From contig NZ_LMNG01000012.1 in the NCBI RefSeq assembly GCF_001423295.1, forward strand, positions 186,728 to 250,727: 64,000 nt of DNA, given 5' to 3'. This DNA comes from Methylobacterium sp. Leaf112. GTDB lineage: Bacteria > Pseudomonadota > Alphaproteobacteria > Rhizobiales > Beijerinckiaceae. This document shows, in pieces, positions 25,841 to 34,491 of this stretch (positions within the stretch are counted from its first letter, which is position 1; every line of letters begins with the position of its first letter). A program made the translations under genes and the position numbers. The notes beneath the pieces were generated by a model. That model made no database searches. It worked only from the letters and a program-made list of their open reading frames with translations, and was not told the origin of the DNA.

Positions 25841-27370
25841 TCAAGCCCTGCGCAGGCGCAGGCCGAACATCCGGAGGGTCGCGAGGAGGATCAGTCCATA
25901 GACGATGGCTCCTGCGGTGCCGAGCGCACCGAGGACTACGATTTCGCGCAGATGCGGCAGAGCCGGCACCACACCCTCGACCACCGACAGTCCATAGCGG
26001 GCGACAACGGCCAGAGCGGCGCACGCGATGGTGACGCCGACGAGGGTAATGCCGAGCCCCCGGCTCGGTGCCATCCAGCCGCGCCGCCAAGCGAGCACCA
26101 CCAGAATCGCAAGATTGACCCACTGCCCGATGGCGGTGGCGAGCGCCAGACCGGTGACGCCGTAAGGGCCCGTGAGCACGACCTTGAAACCGACATTGAT
26201 CGCGATGGCCGAGAGCGAGGCGATGAGGGGCGTCATCGTGTCCTGGCGGGCGTAGAAACTCGGCAGGGCGCTGCGCAGGAGCACCACGGCGGGGAGCGCC
26301 AGCCCATAGGCGGCGAGCACCGAGGCGGCGCGTGCCGCATCCTCGGCACCGAACGCGCCACGCTGGAACAGGGCCACCATGATCAGACCCGGCAAGGTCA
26401 GGAACGCGATGGTGAAGGGAGCCGATAGGGCGAGCGAGAAACCAGCCGCCCGGTTCTGCGCCGCATGCGCGCCCGCCGCGTCACCGGCGGCGATTCGCCG
26501 GCTCATCTCCGGCAGCAGCACGGTGCCGGCCGCGATGGCGATGACCCCGAAGGGCAGCTGGTAGAGACGGTCGGCATACCAGAGCGCCGAGACTGCACCG
26601 GTGGGGAGGAAGCTCGCGATGATGGTGTCCGCAAAGGACGCGATCTGGAACCCGGCCGAACCGATCACTGCCGGACCCAGGACCTTGAAAAACCGCGTCA
26701 TGGTGGGGTCGCGCAGGCTCGGTGGCACGAGGGAGGGCGCGATGCCGGAGCGTCGGCATGCCCACCACAGCAGGGCGAACTGCAGCACGCCGGAGACCGA
26801 CACGCCCCAGGCGGCGGCGTAGGCCGCGTTCGGGAACAGGAACGCCAGACTGAACGCCACCAACATCGACAGGTTGAGCAGCACCGGCGCGCCCGCCGCC
26901 ACCGCAAAGCGCCGCTGCGCATTGAGCAGGCCGGAGAACAGCGTCACCAGGGTCATGAACAGCAGGTAGGGGAACGTGATCCGTGTGAGCGAGACGGCCA
27001 GGGCGAAGCGTTCGGGATCCTCGGAGAATCCCGGTGCCAGGGCCCTGACCACCCACGGCATCGCCGGCATCGCGAGGGCCAGGAACACGACCTGGACGAG
27101 CAGCATCAGGGTGAAGATGCGGTCGGCGAAGCGCCGGGCCGCCCCCGCCTCGGCGGCCTCGGACAGGCCGGCGTAGGTCGGCACGAAGGCGGTGTTGAAC
27201 GCACCCTCGCCGAAGATCGCACGGAAGTGGTTCGGCAGCCGGAACGCCACCACGAACGCGTCGGCGATGGGACCCGCTCCAAGGATCGCCGCCATCACCA
27301 CGTCGCGGGCGAACCCGGTGACCCGTGACACCAGCGTCCAGCCGCCGACGGAGAGGATGGAGCGGATCAT
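25841..27370 (-). CDS. murJ: Lipid II flippase MurJ
   Basis: A 509-residue MOP-superfamily membrane protein with about 13-14 helices that moves lipid II across the inner membrane for peptidoglycan synthesis. Diagnostic segments are GWTLVSRVTGFARDVVMAAI, the FRAIFGEGAFNTAFVP motif (about residues 48-63) and the Arg-rich helix-loop patterns after helix 2. The start at 27370 gives the canonical N-terminus MIRSILSVGGWTL. It is flanked by the photolyase-like gene and sodB on the same strand with separate gaps and is probably monocistronic. Confidence 0.96.
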   Translation of the reverse strand: MIRSILSVGGWTLVSRVTGFARDVVMAAILGAGPIADAFVVAFRLPNHFRAIFGEGAFNTAFVPTYAGLSEAAEAGAARRFADRIFTLMLLVQVVFLALAMPAMPWVVRALAPGFSEDPERFALAVSLTRITFPYLLFMTLVTLFSGLLNAQRRFAVAAGAPVLLNLSMLVAFSLAFLFPNAAYAAAWGVSVSGVLQFALLWWACRRSGIAPSLVPPSLRDPTMTRFFKVLGPAVIGSAGFQIASFADTIIASFLPTGAVSALWYADRLYQLPFGVIAIAAGTVLLPEMSRRIAAGDAAGAHAAQNRAAGFSLALSAPFTIAFLTLPGLIMVALFQRGAFGAEDAARAASVLAAYGLALPAVVLLRSALPSFYARQDTMTPLIASLSAIAINVGFKVVLTGPYGVTGLALATAIGQWVNLAILVVLAWRRGWMAPSRGLGITLVGVTIACAALAVVARYGLSVVEGVVPALPHLREIVVLGALGTAGAIVYGLILLATLRMFGLRLRRA

Positions 27371-27529
27371 GGAGACAATCGGGGAGACGAGAAAGGATGT
27401 TGCTCTTCGGGGCGCCCGGCCCCTCTTGTGGAGGCGGGCTGCCTTCGTGGGGAATGGCCGCGTGTCGAGGCGCGAACCGAAAGGGACGCCACGAGCCTCG
27501 ATGGCTCGCGGCGCGCAGTCAAGAAAAGA

Positions 27530-28129
27530 TCAGGCGATGGCCTCGCCGTACATCTTCTCCACGTGCTCCCAGTTCACCAGATTCTCGATGAACGCCTTGA
27601 GGTAGTCGGGCCGGCGGTTGCGATAGTCGATGTAGTAGGAATGCTCCCAGACATCGACGCCGAGGATCGGCTTCGCGCCGTGCACCAGGGGGTTCTCGCC
27701 GTTGGGGGTCTTCTGGATCTCGAGCTTGCCGTCCTTGACCGCGAGCCAGGCCCAGCCCGAGCCGAACTGACCGATCCCGGCCTGGATGAAGTCAGCCTTG
27801 AACTTCTCGAAGCCGCCGAGATCCTCGTCGATCTTCTTTGCAAGGGCACCCGGCACGGCACCGCCGCCATTGGGCTTCATCCACTGCCAGAAGTGGATGT
27901 GGTTGTAGTGCTGACCGGCGTTGTTGAACAGCGGCTGGTTGTTGCCGTAGGCGGAGGTCAGAACCTCCTCGACGCTCTTGCCTTCCAGACCCGTACCTTC
28001 GAGCAGCTTGTTGCCCGTGTCGACATAGGCCTTGTGGTGCTTGTCGTGGTGGAACTCGAGGGTTTCCTTCGACATGTAGGGGCCGAGCGCGTCATAGGCG
28101 TAAGGCAGTTCGGGCAGGGTGAAGGTCAT
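27530..28129 (-). CDS. sodB: Superoxide dismutase, Fe/Mn family (Fe-type features)
   Basis: A 199-residue enzyme that dismutates superoxide in the cytoplasm. Metal ligands appear as H in LEFHHDKHHKAYV, H in QHYNHIHFWQWM, and D and H in GVDVWEHSYYIDYRN. The second-shell glutamine is supplied by AGQHYNH in the first half, as in Fe-SODs, and the Mn-type Gln of the NQDSP region is not present (NGENP), so iron is the likelier metal; cambialistic activity cannot be excluded. The start MTFTLPELPYAYDAL at 28129 is the family-standard N-terminus. Confidence 0.96.
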   Translation of the reverse strand: MTFTLPELPYAYDALGPYMSKETLEFHHDKHHKAYVDTGNKLLEGTGLEGKSVEEVLTSAYGNNQPLFNNAGQHYNHIHFWQWMKPNGGGAVPGALAKKIDEDLGGFEKFKADFIQAGIGQFGSGWAWLAVKDGKLEIQKTPNGENPLVHGAKPILGVDVWEHSYYIDYRNRRPDYLKAFIENLVNWEHVEKMYGEAIA

Positions 28130-28348
28130 CGGCAAATCTCCGGGTCGTGACGTCAGGGAATGCGAAGGCAGGCAGGACGATCCGCCGGCCATCCGCAGAC
28201 CCAACGCGCCGATACCTAAGTGGATGCCGACACGGCGGCAACGCCCGAGCGGCCCATGGCCTGTGTCCGGGGTTTCGATTTTGCAAAAGGCCGGCAGGGC
28301 CTTACTGTGCGCGCCGCACTCCGGGTGCGGGCGTTTTTCGAGAGTTCC

Positions 28349-29368
28349 ATGATCATTGCGCTGTTCGCGCTTGCCGTCCTGATGATCGTCGGTGGTGTTG
28401 CATCGGTCGTTCAGGGGTTTCCCTTCGTGCGCCTTGAGAGCGGTATGGCGATGACCGTCGCCGGCGCGACCACCGCGTCTGCGGGGGCGGTGGTTCTGGG
28501 CCTCGCCACGGTGGCGAGCCACCTGCGCGGCCTCGGGCGGCGCCTGGGCGAGGTGCGGGCCGCGACGCCCCCGGTCGAGAGTCTCGCGGCACGCCCACCC
28601 GAGCCCGAGGTCTCCGAACCGGCGTTTGCCATGCCGGCCCTCGGCGAAAAGCCGATGCGCCAGCGTCCGAGCCTCGGTGGCCCCGAAAGCCGCGAATTCG
28701 GCATGGGCGGCATGGCCATGGGTGGATTGGGGCTCGGGGCCGTCGGCCTCGGAGCCCAGGCACTCGCTGCCGCCGAACCGGACCAGGCGAAATTCGGCGC
28801 GGGCCCCCATGGTCGCGGGCCGGAGCCGACCTTCGTTCTCCCGCCCGACATCGACCTTCCTGCCCCTCCGCCCCCAGAGACCGTGGAGCCGCTGCTACCC
28901 GATCTCCTGCCGCCGCTGGACGCGCAGGCGCCGAGCGCCGAGGTGCGGCCCCTCGCTCCCGAGCCAACGTTTGCCGAGACTTCTTCTGCCGAGATCTCGC
29001 CTGCCGAGCCCCGCTCTGACGAACCCGAATCGGTCGCGGCGCAGGCCGCTCCGCCGGAGGATCGTCGCGCCATGGCCCTGTTCGACACCGGCACCGACGC
29101 CCCGGGGGAGCCGGTCCGTCTGTATCCGACCCTGGATACGATGGCCGACATCACCCCCGAGCCCGCGCCGGTGCCCGAAACGCCCGCCGTCGAGGACAAA
29201 CCGGAGATCGTCGGAACCTATGCGTCCGGCGGCAACACCTACGTGATGTACGCCAACGGTTCCATCGAAGCGGAGACGCCGCGTGGACGCTTCAGCTTCG
29301 ATTCCCTCGACGAGCTGAAGGCCTTCGTGGAAGCCGGCGGCGAAACCGATGCGCGGGGGGCCGCCTGA
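28349..29368 (+). CDS. Membrane protein of unknown function with Pro/Ala-rich middle and conserved C-terminal motif
   Basis: A 339-residue protein not assigned to a family. Two N-terminal membrane helices (about residues 1-22 and 32-58) are followed by a basic stretch, a Met/Gly-rich segment (EFGMGGMAMGGLGLGAVGLG) and a long acidic, proline-rich region (about 145-285). A compact C-terminal module reads GTYASGGNTYVMYANGSIEA then RGRFSFDSLDELKAFVEAGG; similar endings occur in other Methylobacterium proteins of unknown role. ATG 28349 gives the helix at the N-terminus; an upstream in-frame ATG at 28220 adds an unlikely leader. It diverges from sodB and converges with the HWE kinase. Confidence 0.7.
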   Translation: MIIALFALAVLMIVGGVASVVQGFPFVRLESGMAMTVAGATTASAGAVVLGLATVASHLRGLGRRLGEVRAATPPVESLAARPPEPEVSEPAFAMPALGEKPMRQRPSLGGPESREFGMGGMAMGGLGLGAVGLGAQALAAAEPDQAKFGAGPHGRGPEPTFVLPPDIDLPAPPPPETVEPLLPDLLPPLDAQAPSAEVRPLAPEPTFAETSSAEISPAEPRSDEPESVAAQAAPPEDRRAMALFDTGTDAPGEPVRLYPTLDTMADITPEPAPVPETPAVEDKPEIVGTYASGGNTYVMYANGSIEAETPRGRFSFDSLDELKAFVEAGGETDARGAA

Positions 29369-29388
29369 GGCGCCTCCTCGTCTCCCCC

Positions 29389-31170
29389 TTAGCCGCGGGG
29401 GTCCAGAACCGTGCTGCGTGCCGGCAACGGCGCCAGCATCCGGAGATGAAAACCGTCCGGCGGATAGTCAATCGTCACGTCCGCCCGGACCTGGGCCGTG
29501 AGTACGCGCTGGAGCAGGCGTGAACCGAACCCCTGGCGCGTCGGCGCGCGCACCGTCGGACCGCCGCTCTCGCGCCACTCGAAGCGCAGGGTCCCGGCCG
29601 GGCCGTCCGGCACCAGATCCCAAGTGATCACCACGCGTCCATCCGGGGTCGAGAGCGCTCCGTATTTCGCCGCGTTCGTGGTGAGTTCGTGGATCGCCAT
29701 GCCGATGGGGACGGCGAGTTCGGACGTGAGATCCACGGCCGGACCTTTCAGGTGAATCCGGGCATCCCCGGCCCCGTCCATGTCACCGTCGGCGTAGGGT
29801 CGCAACTCGTTGGCGAGCAGGGTGCGCAGGGACGCGGTCTGCCACGTGTCCTCGGTGAGCACCGAATGGGTGTGGGCGAGGGACATGATCCGCCCGACGA
29901 AGGCCTCGTAGAAGCTCTCGATGCTGGAGGCCGTGCGGGCCGTCGAGCCGACGATGGCCTGCACGGTCGCGAGGGTGTTCTTCACCCGATGATGCAGTTC
30001 GCGGATGAGGAGGGTCTGGCGCTCCTCGGCCATGCGCCGCTCGGTGACGTCCGCCACGACCCCGATGAGCCGGCGCGGCAGCCGGTGGGGGGCATCGCGC
30101 TCGAAGCGCCCGGCGAGATCGATGATCCGCCACGCTCCGTCGCTGCGGCGCCGAATCCGCCCCGTGGCCTTGAGCACGGCATCGCCGCGCAGGGCGTTCG
30201 TGATCGCGGAGCGGAAGGCCGCCCGATCGTCGGGGTGGAGGATGTGCTCCAAGAACTCGCGCTTGCCCACGGCGCCATCTTCGACGCTGCGCCCGAAGAT
30301 CGCGAACATGCGCTCGTTCTCCCAGACCGCCTGATCGTCGAGCATGTGCCACTCGAAGATCCCGAGGGCGGCGAGCGACGTGGCGATGCGCAGGCGTTGC
30401 TCCCCCGCGCGCAGGGCCGTGCGGGCGACGACCTGTGCGGTGATGTCCTGCACGACACCGACGATGCCGGCGGATACACCGTCATTCCGGCTCGCCTCGC
30501 CCCGCAAGCCGAGATGGATCTCGGTTCCGTCGTCGGCCCGGCGCAACCGGCATTGCAGGGCGAAGGGCCCACCCTCCGCCAGGGCGGATCGCACTTGGGT
30601 CTCGATCCGCCCCACCTCCTCCGCGTCCAGGCGGCCGCGCAGGGTCGCCCAGGAAAACCGGACGCCTGGCCGGTCGCCGAGGATGAAGGCCGCGCGTCGC
30701 GACAGCGAGATGAGGCCGGTCGCCGTATCGAAGCGCCATTCGCCGACGCCGGCCGCAGTGAGGGCTGCCTGATTCTCGACGGCCGGCACCAGGTCGTCGG
30801 CGTCCACCGCATCGACCACGACCACTTGGACGCCATTCGTAGGGGGCGAGGACCGGACATGGACATCGAGGATGCCGCCATCGGCGCGATGCCAGCGCCG
30901 GATACCGTTCGGGACGGGCAGGGCGGTTTCACCGAGGCGGGTGAGTTCCACCCCCGTGAGCCCCCCGTCGGGGTAGTCCAAGAGATGGCAGAGATGGGGG
31001 TTGGCCGTGCGAATACGGCCATCGCCAAGGCCGATGACGAGCAGGCCGATGACGGCCCCAGTGAACGCCACGTCGGCGGGATCGTTCGCGCGCGGTGGAA
31101 GCGCCGCCGTCCCGTTGTGATCCGCAACGTCGCTCAAACCGCAACCTCGCTCAACGGCACCCCGCCGCAT
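29389..31170 (-). CDS. PAS-containing HWE-family histidine kinase
   Basis: A 593-residue soluble sensor kinase. Three PAS-type regions (about 20-130, 145-265, 270-385; for example GIFEWHMLDDQAVWENERMF and FLEHILHPDDRAAFRS) precede the kinase core. The HWE features are clear: phosphoacceptor in RELHHRVKNTLATVQAI (about 390), HELTTNAAKYGALS in the N box, and FEWRESGGP containing the W-x-E for which the family is named. HWE kinases in this group often feed the PhyR general stress response or light responses; the partner is not in the window. The start at 31170 has GGGAAG 7 bases upstream. Longer upstream frame is repeat-derived and not coding. Confidence 0.9.
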   Translation of the reverse strand: MRRGAVERGCGLSDVADHNGTAALPPRANDPADVAFTGAVIGLLVIGLGDGRIRTANPHLCHLLDYPDGGLTGVELTRLGETALPVPNGIRRWHRADGGILDVHVRSSPPTNGVQVVVVDAVDADDLVPAVENQAALTAAGVGEWRFDTATGLISLSRRAAFILGDRPGVRFSWATLRGRLDAEEVGRIETQVRSALAEGGPFALQCRLRRADDGTEIHLGLRGEASRNDGVSAGIVGVVQDITAQVVARTALRAGEQRLRIATSLAALGIFEWHMLDDQAVWENERMFAIFGRSVEDGAVGKREFLEHILHPDDRAAFRSAITNALRGDAVLKATGRIRRRSDGAWRIIDLAGRFERDAPHRLPRRLIGVVADVTERRMAEERQTLLIRELHHRVKNTLATVQAIVGSTARTASSIESFYEAFVGRIMSLAHTHSVLTEDTWQTASLRTLLANELRPYADGDMDGAGDARIHLKGPAVDLTSELAVPIGMAIHELTTNAAKYGALSTPDGRVVITWDLVPDGPAGTLRFEWRESGGPTVRAPTRQGFGSRLLQRVLTAQVRADVTIDYPPDGFHLRMLAPLPARSTVLDPRG

Positions 31171-31258
31171 GCAAGCTTCCCAGAACTTCGGGAAGACCTT
31201 CGCCGATCTTGGGAAACCGACGCGCCGAGCGCATGCAAAGCCTTCGGGCGACGGAAGG

Positions 31259-31370
31259 CAAGAGGGGTTGTGCCCCCGCAATGGGGCCCTTCCCCTGTAT
31301 AGGGGGGTTCCACCCCTGCAAGAAGGGCTCTGCCCCGGAAACCAGAAGGGCTCTGCCCCGGAAAAGGAAT
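31259..31370. repeat. Intergenic palindrome cluster built on GGGCTCTGCCCC, with a 23-base tandem duplication
   Basis: Between trmB and the HWE kinase gene, AGAAGGGCTCTGCCCCGGAA occurs twice at 23-base spacing (31321 and 31344). It is preceded by related palindromic units (CCCCGCAATGGGG, CCCCTGTATAGGGG, GGGGTTCCACCCC). Each can fold into a small hairpin. Repeats of this flavour are scattered between genes in Methylobacterium. They may act in transcription termination or mRNA ends. Confidence 0.6.
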
Positions 31371-31387
31371 CCCCGTCGGAAAGCCCC

Positions 31388-32131
31388 TCAATCCGCCGAG
31401 GCGCGCCGGAATTCCAGATAGGTGGGCGCACGCCCGGCGATCAGGGCCTTCGCTTCGTAGCGCGTTCCCGGCCAATCGGACCACGCCACGCGCCAATCGT
31501 CCGCGCGCACAGCGGTCCAAGTGAGCGCGGGGCAGCGAGCGGCACGCACGAGGGTCCAGCCGGCATAATCGTCGATGTCGCTGGCAAAGCGGAACACGCC
31601 GCCGGGTTTCAGGACACGCGCGATCTCACGCAAGGACTCATCCGAGACGAACCGGCGCTTGCGCTGTCGGCGCTTGGGCCAAGGATCGGGATAGAGCAGG
31701 TAGACCCGCGCCAGGGCACCGTCGGGGATCGCCGCCAGCAACGCAGTGGCGTCTTCGTCCCACACCCGAACGTTCGAGAGGCACCCGTCGTCGACGGCGC
31801 GCAGGAGCTTGACCACGCCGTTGACGAAGGGCTCGGCGCCGATCAAGCCGATGCGCGGATTGGCCGTGGCCTGGGCCGCGAGATGCTCGCCGCCGCCGAA
31901 GCCGATCTCGAGCCAGACCTCGTCCACCGGGACCGGGAACAGGCCGATCGGATCGAGGCGTTCGCCCTGTGCCGGCAGAACGACCCGCAGGCTCGGAAGC
32001 AATTCTTCCAGGCGCTGCTCCTGGACAGCGCGCAGGCGCTTGCCCTTGCGGCGTCCGAAGAAGGCACGGTCCGCGCCCTCGACGACATCCCCGCCCACGA
32101 TGGGCGGGAGTTCATCCCGCCCCATGGTCAT
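31388..32131 (-). CDS. trmB: tRNA (guanosine(46)-N7)-methyltransferase
   Basis: TrmB methylates G46 in the tRNA variable loop using SAM. The 247-residue product has GRRKGKRL at the N-terminus, the SAM loop EIGFGGGEHLAAQA (about 75), the LIGAEPFVNGVVKLL segment and the signature RVYLLYPDPWPKRRQRKRRF (about 150-169). The start at 32131 lies 5 bases after the metK stop (32136), so metK and trmB are translationally close, and SAM synthesis and use are co-expressed. A second in-frame ATG lies at 32125. Confidence 0.95.
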   Translation of the reverse strand: MTMGRDELPPIVGGDVVEGADRAFFGRRKGKRLRAVQEQRLEELLPSLRVVLPAQGERLDPIGLFPVPVDEVWLEIGFGGGEHLAAQATANPRIGLIGAEPFVNGVVKLLRAVDDGCLSNVRVWDEDATALLAAIPDGALARVYLLYPDPWPKRRQRKRRFVSDESLREIARVLKPGGVFRFASDIDDYAGWTLVRAARCPALTWTAVRADDWRVAWSDWPGTRYEAKALIAGRAPTYLEFRRASAD

Positions 32132-32135
32132 GGGA

Positions 32136-33314
32136 TCAGGACAGAGCCGACTTGAGGCTGTCGGCGAGATCGACGCGCTCCCACGAGAAGCCGCCATCCG
32201 CCTCTGGGGCCCGGCCGAAGTGGCCGTAGGCCGAGGTGCGGGCGTAGATCGCCTTGTTGAGACCGAGCTTCGTCCGGATGCCGCGGGGCGACAGATCGAA
32301 GGCGTTCATGAGAACGTCTTCCAGCTTGGCCTCGTCGACCTGACCGGTCCCGTGGAGATCGACGTAGATCGACAGCGGCTTGGCCACGCCGATGGCGTAG
32401 GCGAGCTGGATGGTGGCGCGGGTCGCGAGCCCTGCCGCGACGACGTTCTTGGCGAGATAGCGTGCGGCGTAGGCCGCCGAGCGGTCGACCTTCGTCGGAT
32501 CCTTGCCCGAGAAAGCGCCGCCACCGTGCGGAGCCGCACCGCCGTAGGTGTCGACGATGATCTTGCGGCCGGTGAGGCCAGCGTCGCCGTCGGGGCCGCC
32601 GATGACGAACTTGCCCGTGGGGTTCACGTGCCAGACCGTCTCCTCGGAGACCCAATCCTTCGGAAGGGCGGCGAGGATGTAGGGCTCGACGATGGCGCGC
32701 ACGTCGGCCGAATCCAGGGATTCGTCGATATGCTGGGTCGAGAGGACGATCTGCGTCACGCCGACGGGGCGTCCGTTCTCGTAGCGCACGGTGACCTGGC
32801 TCTTGGCATCGGGACCGAGCTTGGCCGCATCGCCCTGCTTACCCTTGCGGGCGTCGGCCAGGTCCTTGAGGATCTTGTGGGCGTAGTAGATCGGTGCCGG
32901 CATCAGTTCGGGCGTCTCGTCGGACGCGTAGCCGAACATGATACCCTGGTCGCCCGCGCCCTCGTCCTTGTTGCCGGACGAATCGACGCCCTGGGCGATG
33001 TCGGCCGACTGGGCGTGGAGATGGATGGCGATGTCGTTGTTCTTCCAGTGGAAGCCCGACTGCTCGTAGCCGATGTCCTTCACGGCCTCACGGGTGAGGT
33101 GCTCGAGGTGCTCGAAGGTCACGGAATCCGGACCGCGCACCTCGCCGGCGATGACGATGCGATTGGTGGTCGCCAGGGTCTCGACGCCGAGACGGGCCTC
33201 AGGCATCGCCGCCATGTAGGCGTCCACGACCGTATCGGAGATCCGGTCGCAGACCTTGTCCGGATGACCTTCCGAGACGGACTCGCTCGTGAACAGATAA
33301 TTGGAACGTGCCAT
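32136..33314 (-). CDS. metK: S-adenosylmethionine synthetase
   Basis: MetK makes SAM from methionine and ATP. The 392-residue product has [18 protein letters not shown] near the N-terminus, the ATP-binding [12 protein letters not shown], and the P-loop-like [19 protein letters not shown], all intact. ATG 33314 gives the standard start [20 protein letters not shown] 33323 would add three residues. It lies between the XRE regulator gene and trmB, an order common in Rhizobiales. The 145-base leader carries a 16-base palindrome and a GC-rich hairpin, suggesting regulation at this junction. Confidence 0.97.
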   Translation of the reverse strand: MARSNYLFTSESVSEGHPDKVCDRISDTVVDAYMAAMPEARLGVETLATTNRIVIAGEVRGPDSVTFEHLEHLTREAVKDIGYEQSGFHWKNNDIAIHLHAQSADIAQGVDSSGNKDEGAGDQGIMFGYASDETPELMPAPIYYAHKILKDLADARKGKQGDAAKLGPDAKSQVTVRYENGRPVGVTQIVLSTQHIDESLDSADVRAIVEPYILAALPKDWVSEETVWHVNPTGKFVIGGPDGDAGLTGRKIIVDTYGGAAPHGGGAFSGKDPTKVDRSAAYAARYLAKNVVAAGLATRATIQLAYAIGVAKPLSIYVDLHGTGQVDEAKLEDVLMNAFDLSPRGIRTKLGLNKAIYARTSAYGHFGRAPEADGGFSWERVDLADSLKSALS

Positions 33315-33359
33315 GGACAGCATACCCGGTTTTCGGGTGCGCCTCGTGCGATGCGTCTA

Positions 33360-33443
33360 CCCCGGCCTACGGAAGGCCGGGGTTCTCGCACCGCCCATGG
33401 GGACGGTCAAGCCGAAAAACCGGACGCGTTCTTTAAAAAGAAC
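33360..33443 (-). promoter_or_regulatory. metK leader: AT-rich 16-base palindrome and GC-rich hairpin
   Basis: At 33428-33443 lies GTTCTTTAAAAAGAAC (7-base perfect arms), and at 33360-33382 perfect 9-base arms CCCCGGCCT/AGGCCGGGG with a 5-base loop. The first could be an operator, perhaps for the neighbouring XRE protein, or promoter-associated. The second could be an attenuator or an mRNA-stabilising stem. No match to a SAM riboswitch consensus was recognised. Confidence 0.45.
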
Positions 33444-33458
33444 AAAAGTGAGCTTTGA

Positions 33459-33869
33459 TCAGGCCTTGAGTTTGGCATGGAGCGCCTGCACAGCCGCCGC
33501 CAATTCCTGACGCCGCTCATCGGAGAAGTGCTCCGACACGTGGCGGGCCACCGCGTCCGCGAGGCCCTGCCAACTGTCGCCTGGAATGTAAGGTTGCTGT
33601 GGCGGCTCCGAGAACCCGACGGCAGCCTCCTCGTCCGTGTGAACGAGGTCCTCGAAGAAGTACGTGACCGGCACCCCGGTCATCCGGCTGAAGCTCTCGA
33701 GGTGGAGCGCGCTGATCCGGTTGGTGCCCTTCTCGTACTTCTGAAGCTGCGCGGCCGACATGCCGAAGCGCTCGGCCACCCGCTTCTGGGTCAACGACGC
33801 CTTCTTGCGTTGCTCGGCGATGCGCCGACCCACATGCACGTCCCGCGCGTCGGTCTTCTGGCCAGCCAT
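33459..33869 (-). CDS. XRE-family helix-turn-helix transcriptional regulator
   Basis: A 136-residue DNA-binding protein. The HTH_3 domain spans about 12-66 (GRRIAEQRKKASLTQKRVAE then FGMSAAQLQKYEKGTNRISA), followed by the strand FSRMTGVPVTYFFEDL. The C-terminal half (PQQPYIPGDSWQGLADAVAR) is probably for dimerisation. The start at 33869 gives a normal N-terminus; longer frames run into the tRNA gene. Regulators of this class commonly precede metK in Rhizobiales; the target is unknown, with the palindrome in the metK leader as the obvious candidate. Confidence 0.88.
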   Translation of the reverse strand: MAGQKTDARDVHVGRRIAEQRKKASLTQKRVAERFGMSAAQLQKYEKGTNRISALHLESFSRMTGVPVTYFFEDLVHTDEEAAVGFSEPPQQPYIPGDSWQGLADAVARHVSEHFSDERRQELAAAVQALHAKLKA

Positions 33870-33990
33870 TCTGCTCGTTCCGTAACGCGGCCTTCCACCG
33901 GATCTCGGAGGAAAAGCTCGGCCATCCCCCGCCGCAACGGGTAAGGGCCACGCGATCCCGCAAGTATGCGGCACGGGCTTCAGTGAATGG

Positions 33991-34322
33991 TGGCGTCCCC
34001 GGCAGGGCTCGAACCTGCGACCCCAGGTTTCATACCACTTCGGCTTCCGCCGCCGCCCCCTTGCGGGCACGTTCGTGGCCTGGACTATCCCTCCACCATG
34101 GGCTTCCGAGGAAGCCGTTAGGTGCCGCCCGTCTAGTCTCTACACCTTCCCGTCGCACGCCTCGCGGAGAACGATGGGCTTGGCTCGGGATCGGCGGGGC
34201 CCGCTGTGACACGGACCCTCGGGCTTTCCCCGAATTTGAGCGGATCCGCCGCGCGGTTTCCCCTCGCGGCGCCCAATTTGTGTCTAGGAAACCTGTGCTC
34301 TGTCCAGCTGAGCTACGGAGAC
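33991..34322 (-). tRNA. tRNA-Arg(CCU) interrupted by a group I intron
   Basis: Exon 1 is 34322-34286 and exon 2 is 34030-33991. Acceptor arms GTCTCCG and CGGGGAC pair (one G-T), the D arm is GCTC...GAGC, and the T arm is GCAGG-TTCGAGC-CCTGC. Splicing joins CAGGTTTCCT to AAACCTG, giving a 5-base anticodon stem and the 7-base loop TTCCTAA with anticodon CCU. The CCA end is encoded (33993-33991). The mature tRNA would be 77 nt. Group I introns at this site in tRNA-Arg(CCU) are established in Agrobacterium and other alphaproteobacteria. Confidence 0.95.
34031..34285 (-). other. Group I self-splicing intron (255 nt) in the tRNA-Arg(CCU) anticodon loop
   Basis: The exon ends in U and the intron ends in G, as group I chemistry requires. 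The conserved R element GTAGAGACTAGACGG is at 34143-34129 and the S element GGGATAGTCCA at 34091-34081; their GACTA and TAGTC form P7. An internal guide candidate GGGAAACC (34262-34255) pairs with exon GGTTTCCT and makes the U-G wobble at the splice site. There is no homing-endonuclease gene inside, so the intron is a minimal, vertically kept type. Subgroup IC3 is likely from the core, not proven. Confidence 0.92.
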
Positions 34323-34491
34323 TCACCGGCGTCTTCGTAACACCAACCCCGGATCAGGCCAACCGGGCTGCGCCGCTCCTGTTGCGGGGCTGCCGCAGGG
34401 CGGTCGAAACGATAGCTTGGGAACGCGCCGCGCTTGTCCTGCCTCCGCCATCTTCCACAATGCCCGCCGAGGCCACGGGGATCGTTTCACC

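Noticed and set aside
31171..31431. N-terminal extension of the HWE kinase through the repeat cluster
   Set aside because: The extra 87 codons are translated hairpin repeats. A good ribosome binding site (GGGAAG) precedes the internal ATG at 31170.
33315..33458. SAM riboswitch before metK
   Set aside because: The leader has inverted repeats but I could not find the conserved cores of SAM-I, SAM-II or SAM/SAH riboswitches. Kept only as an unassigned regulatory region.
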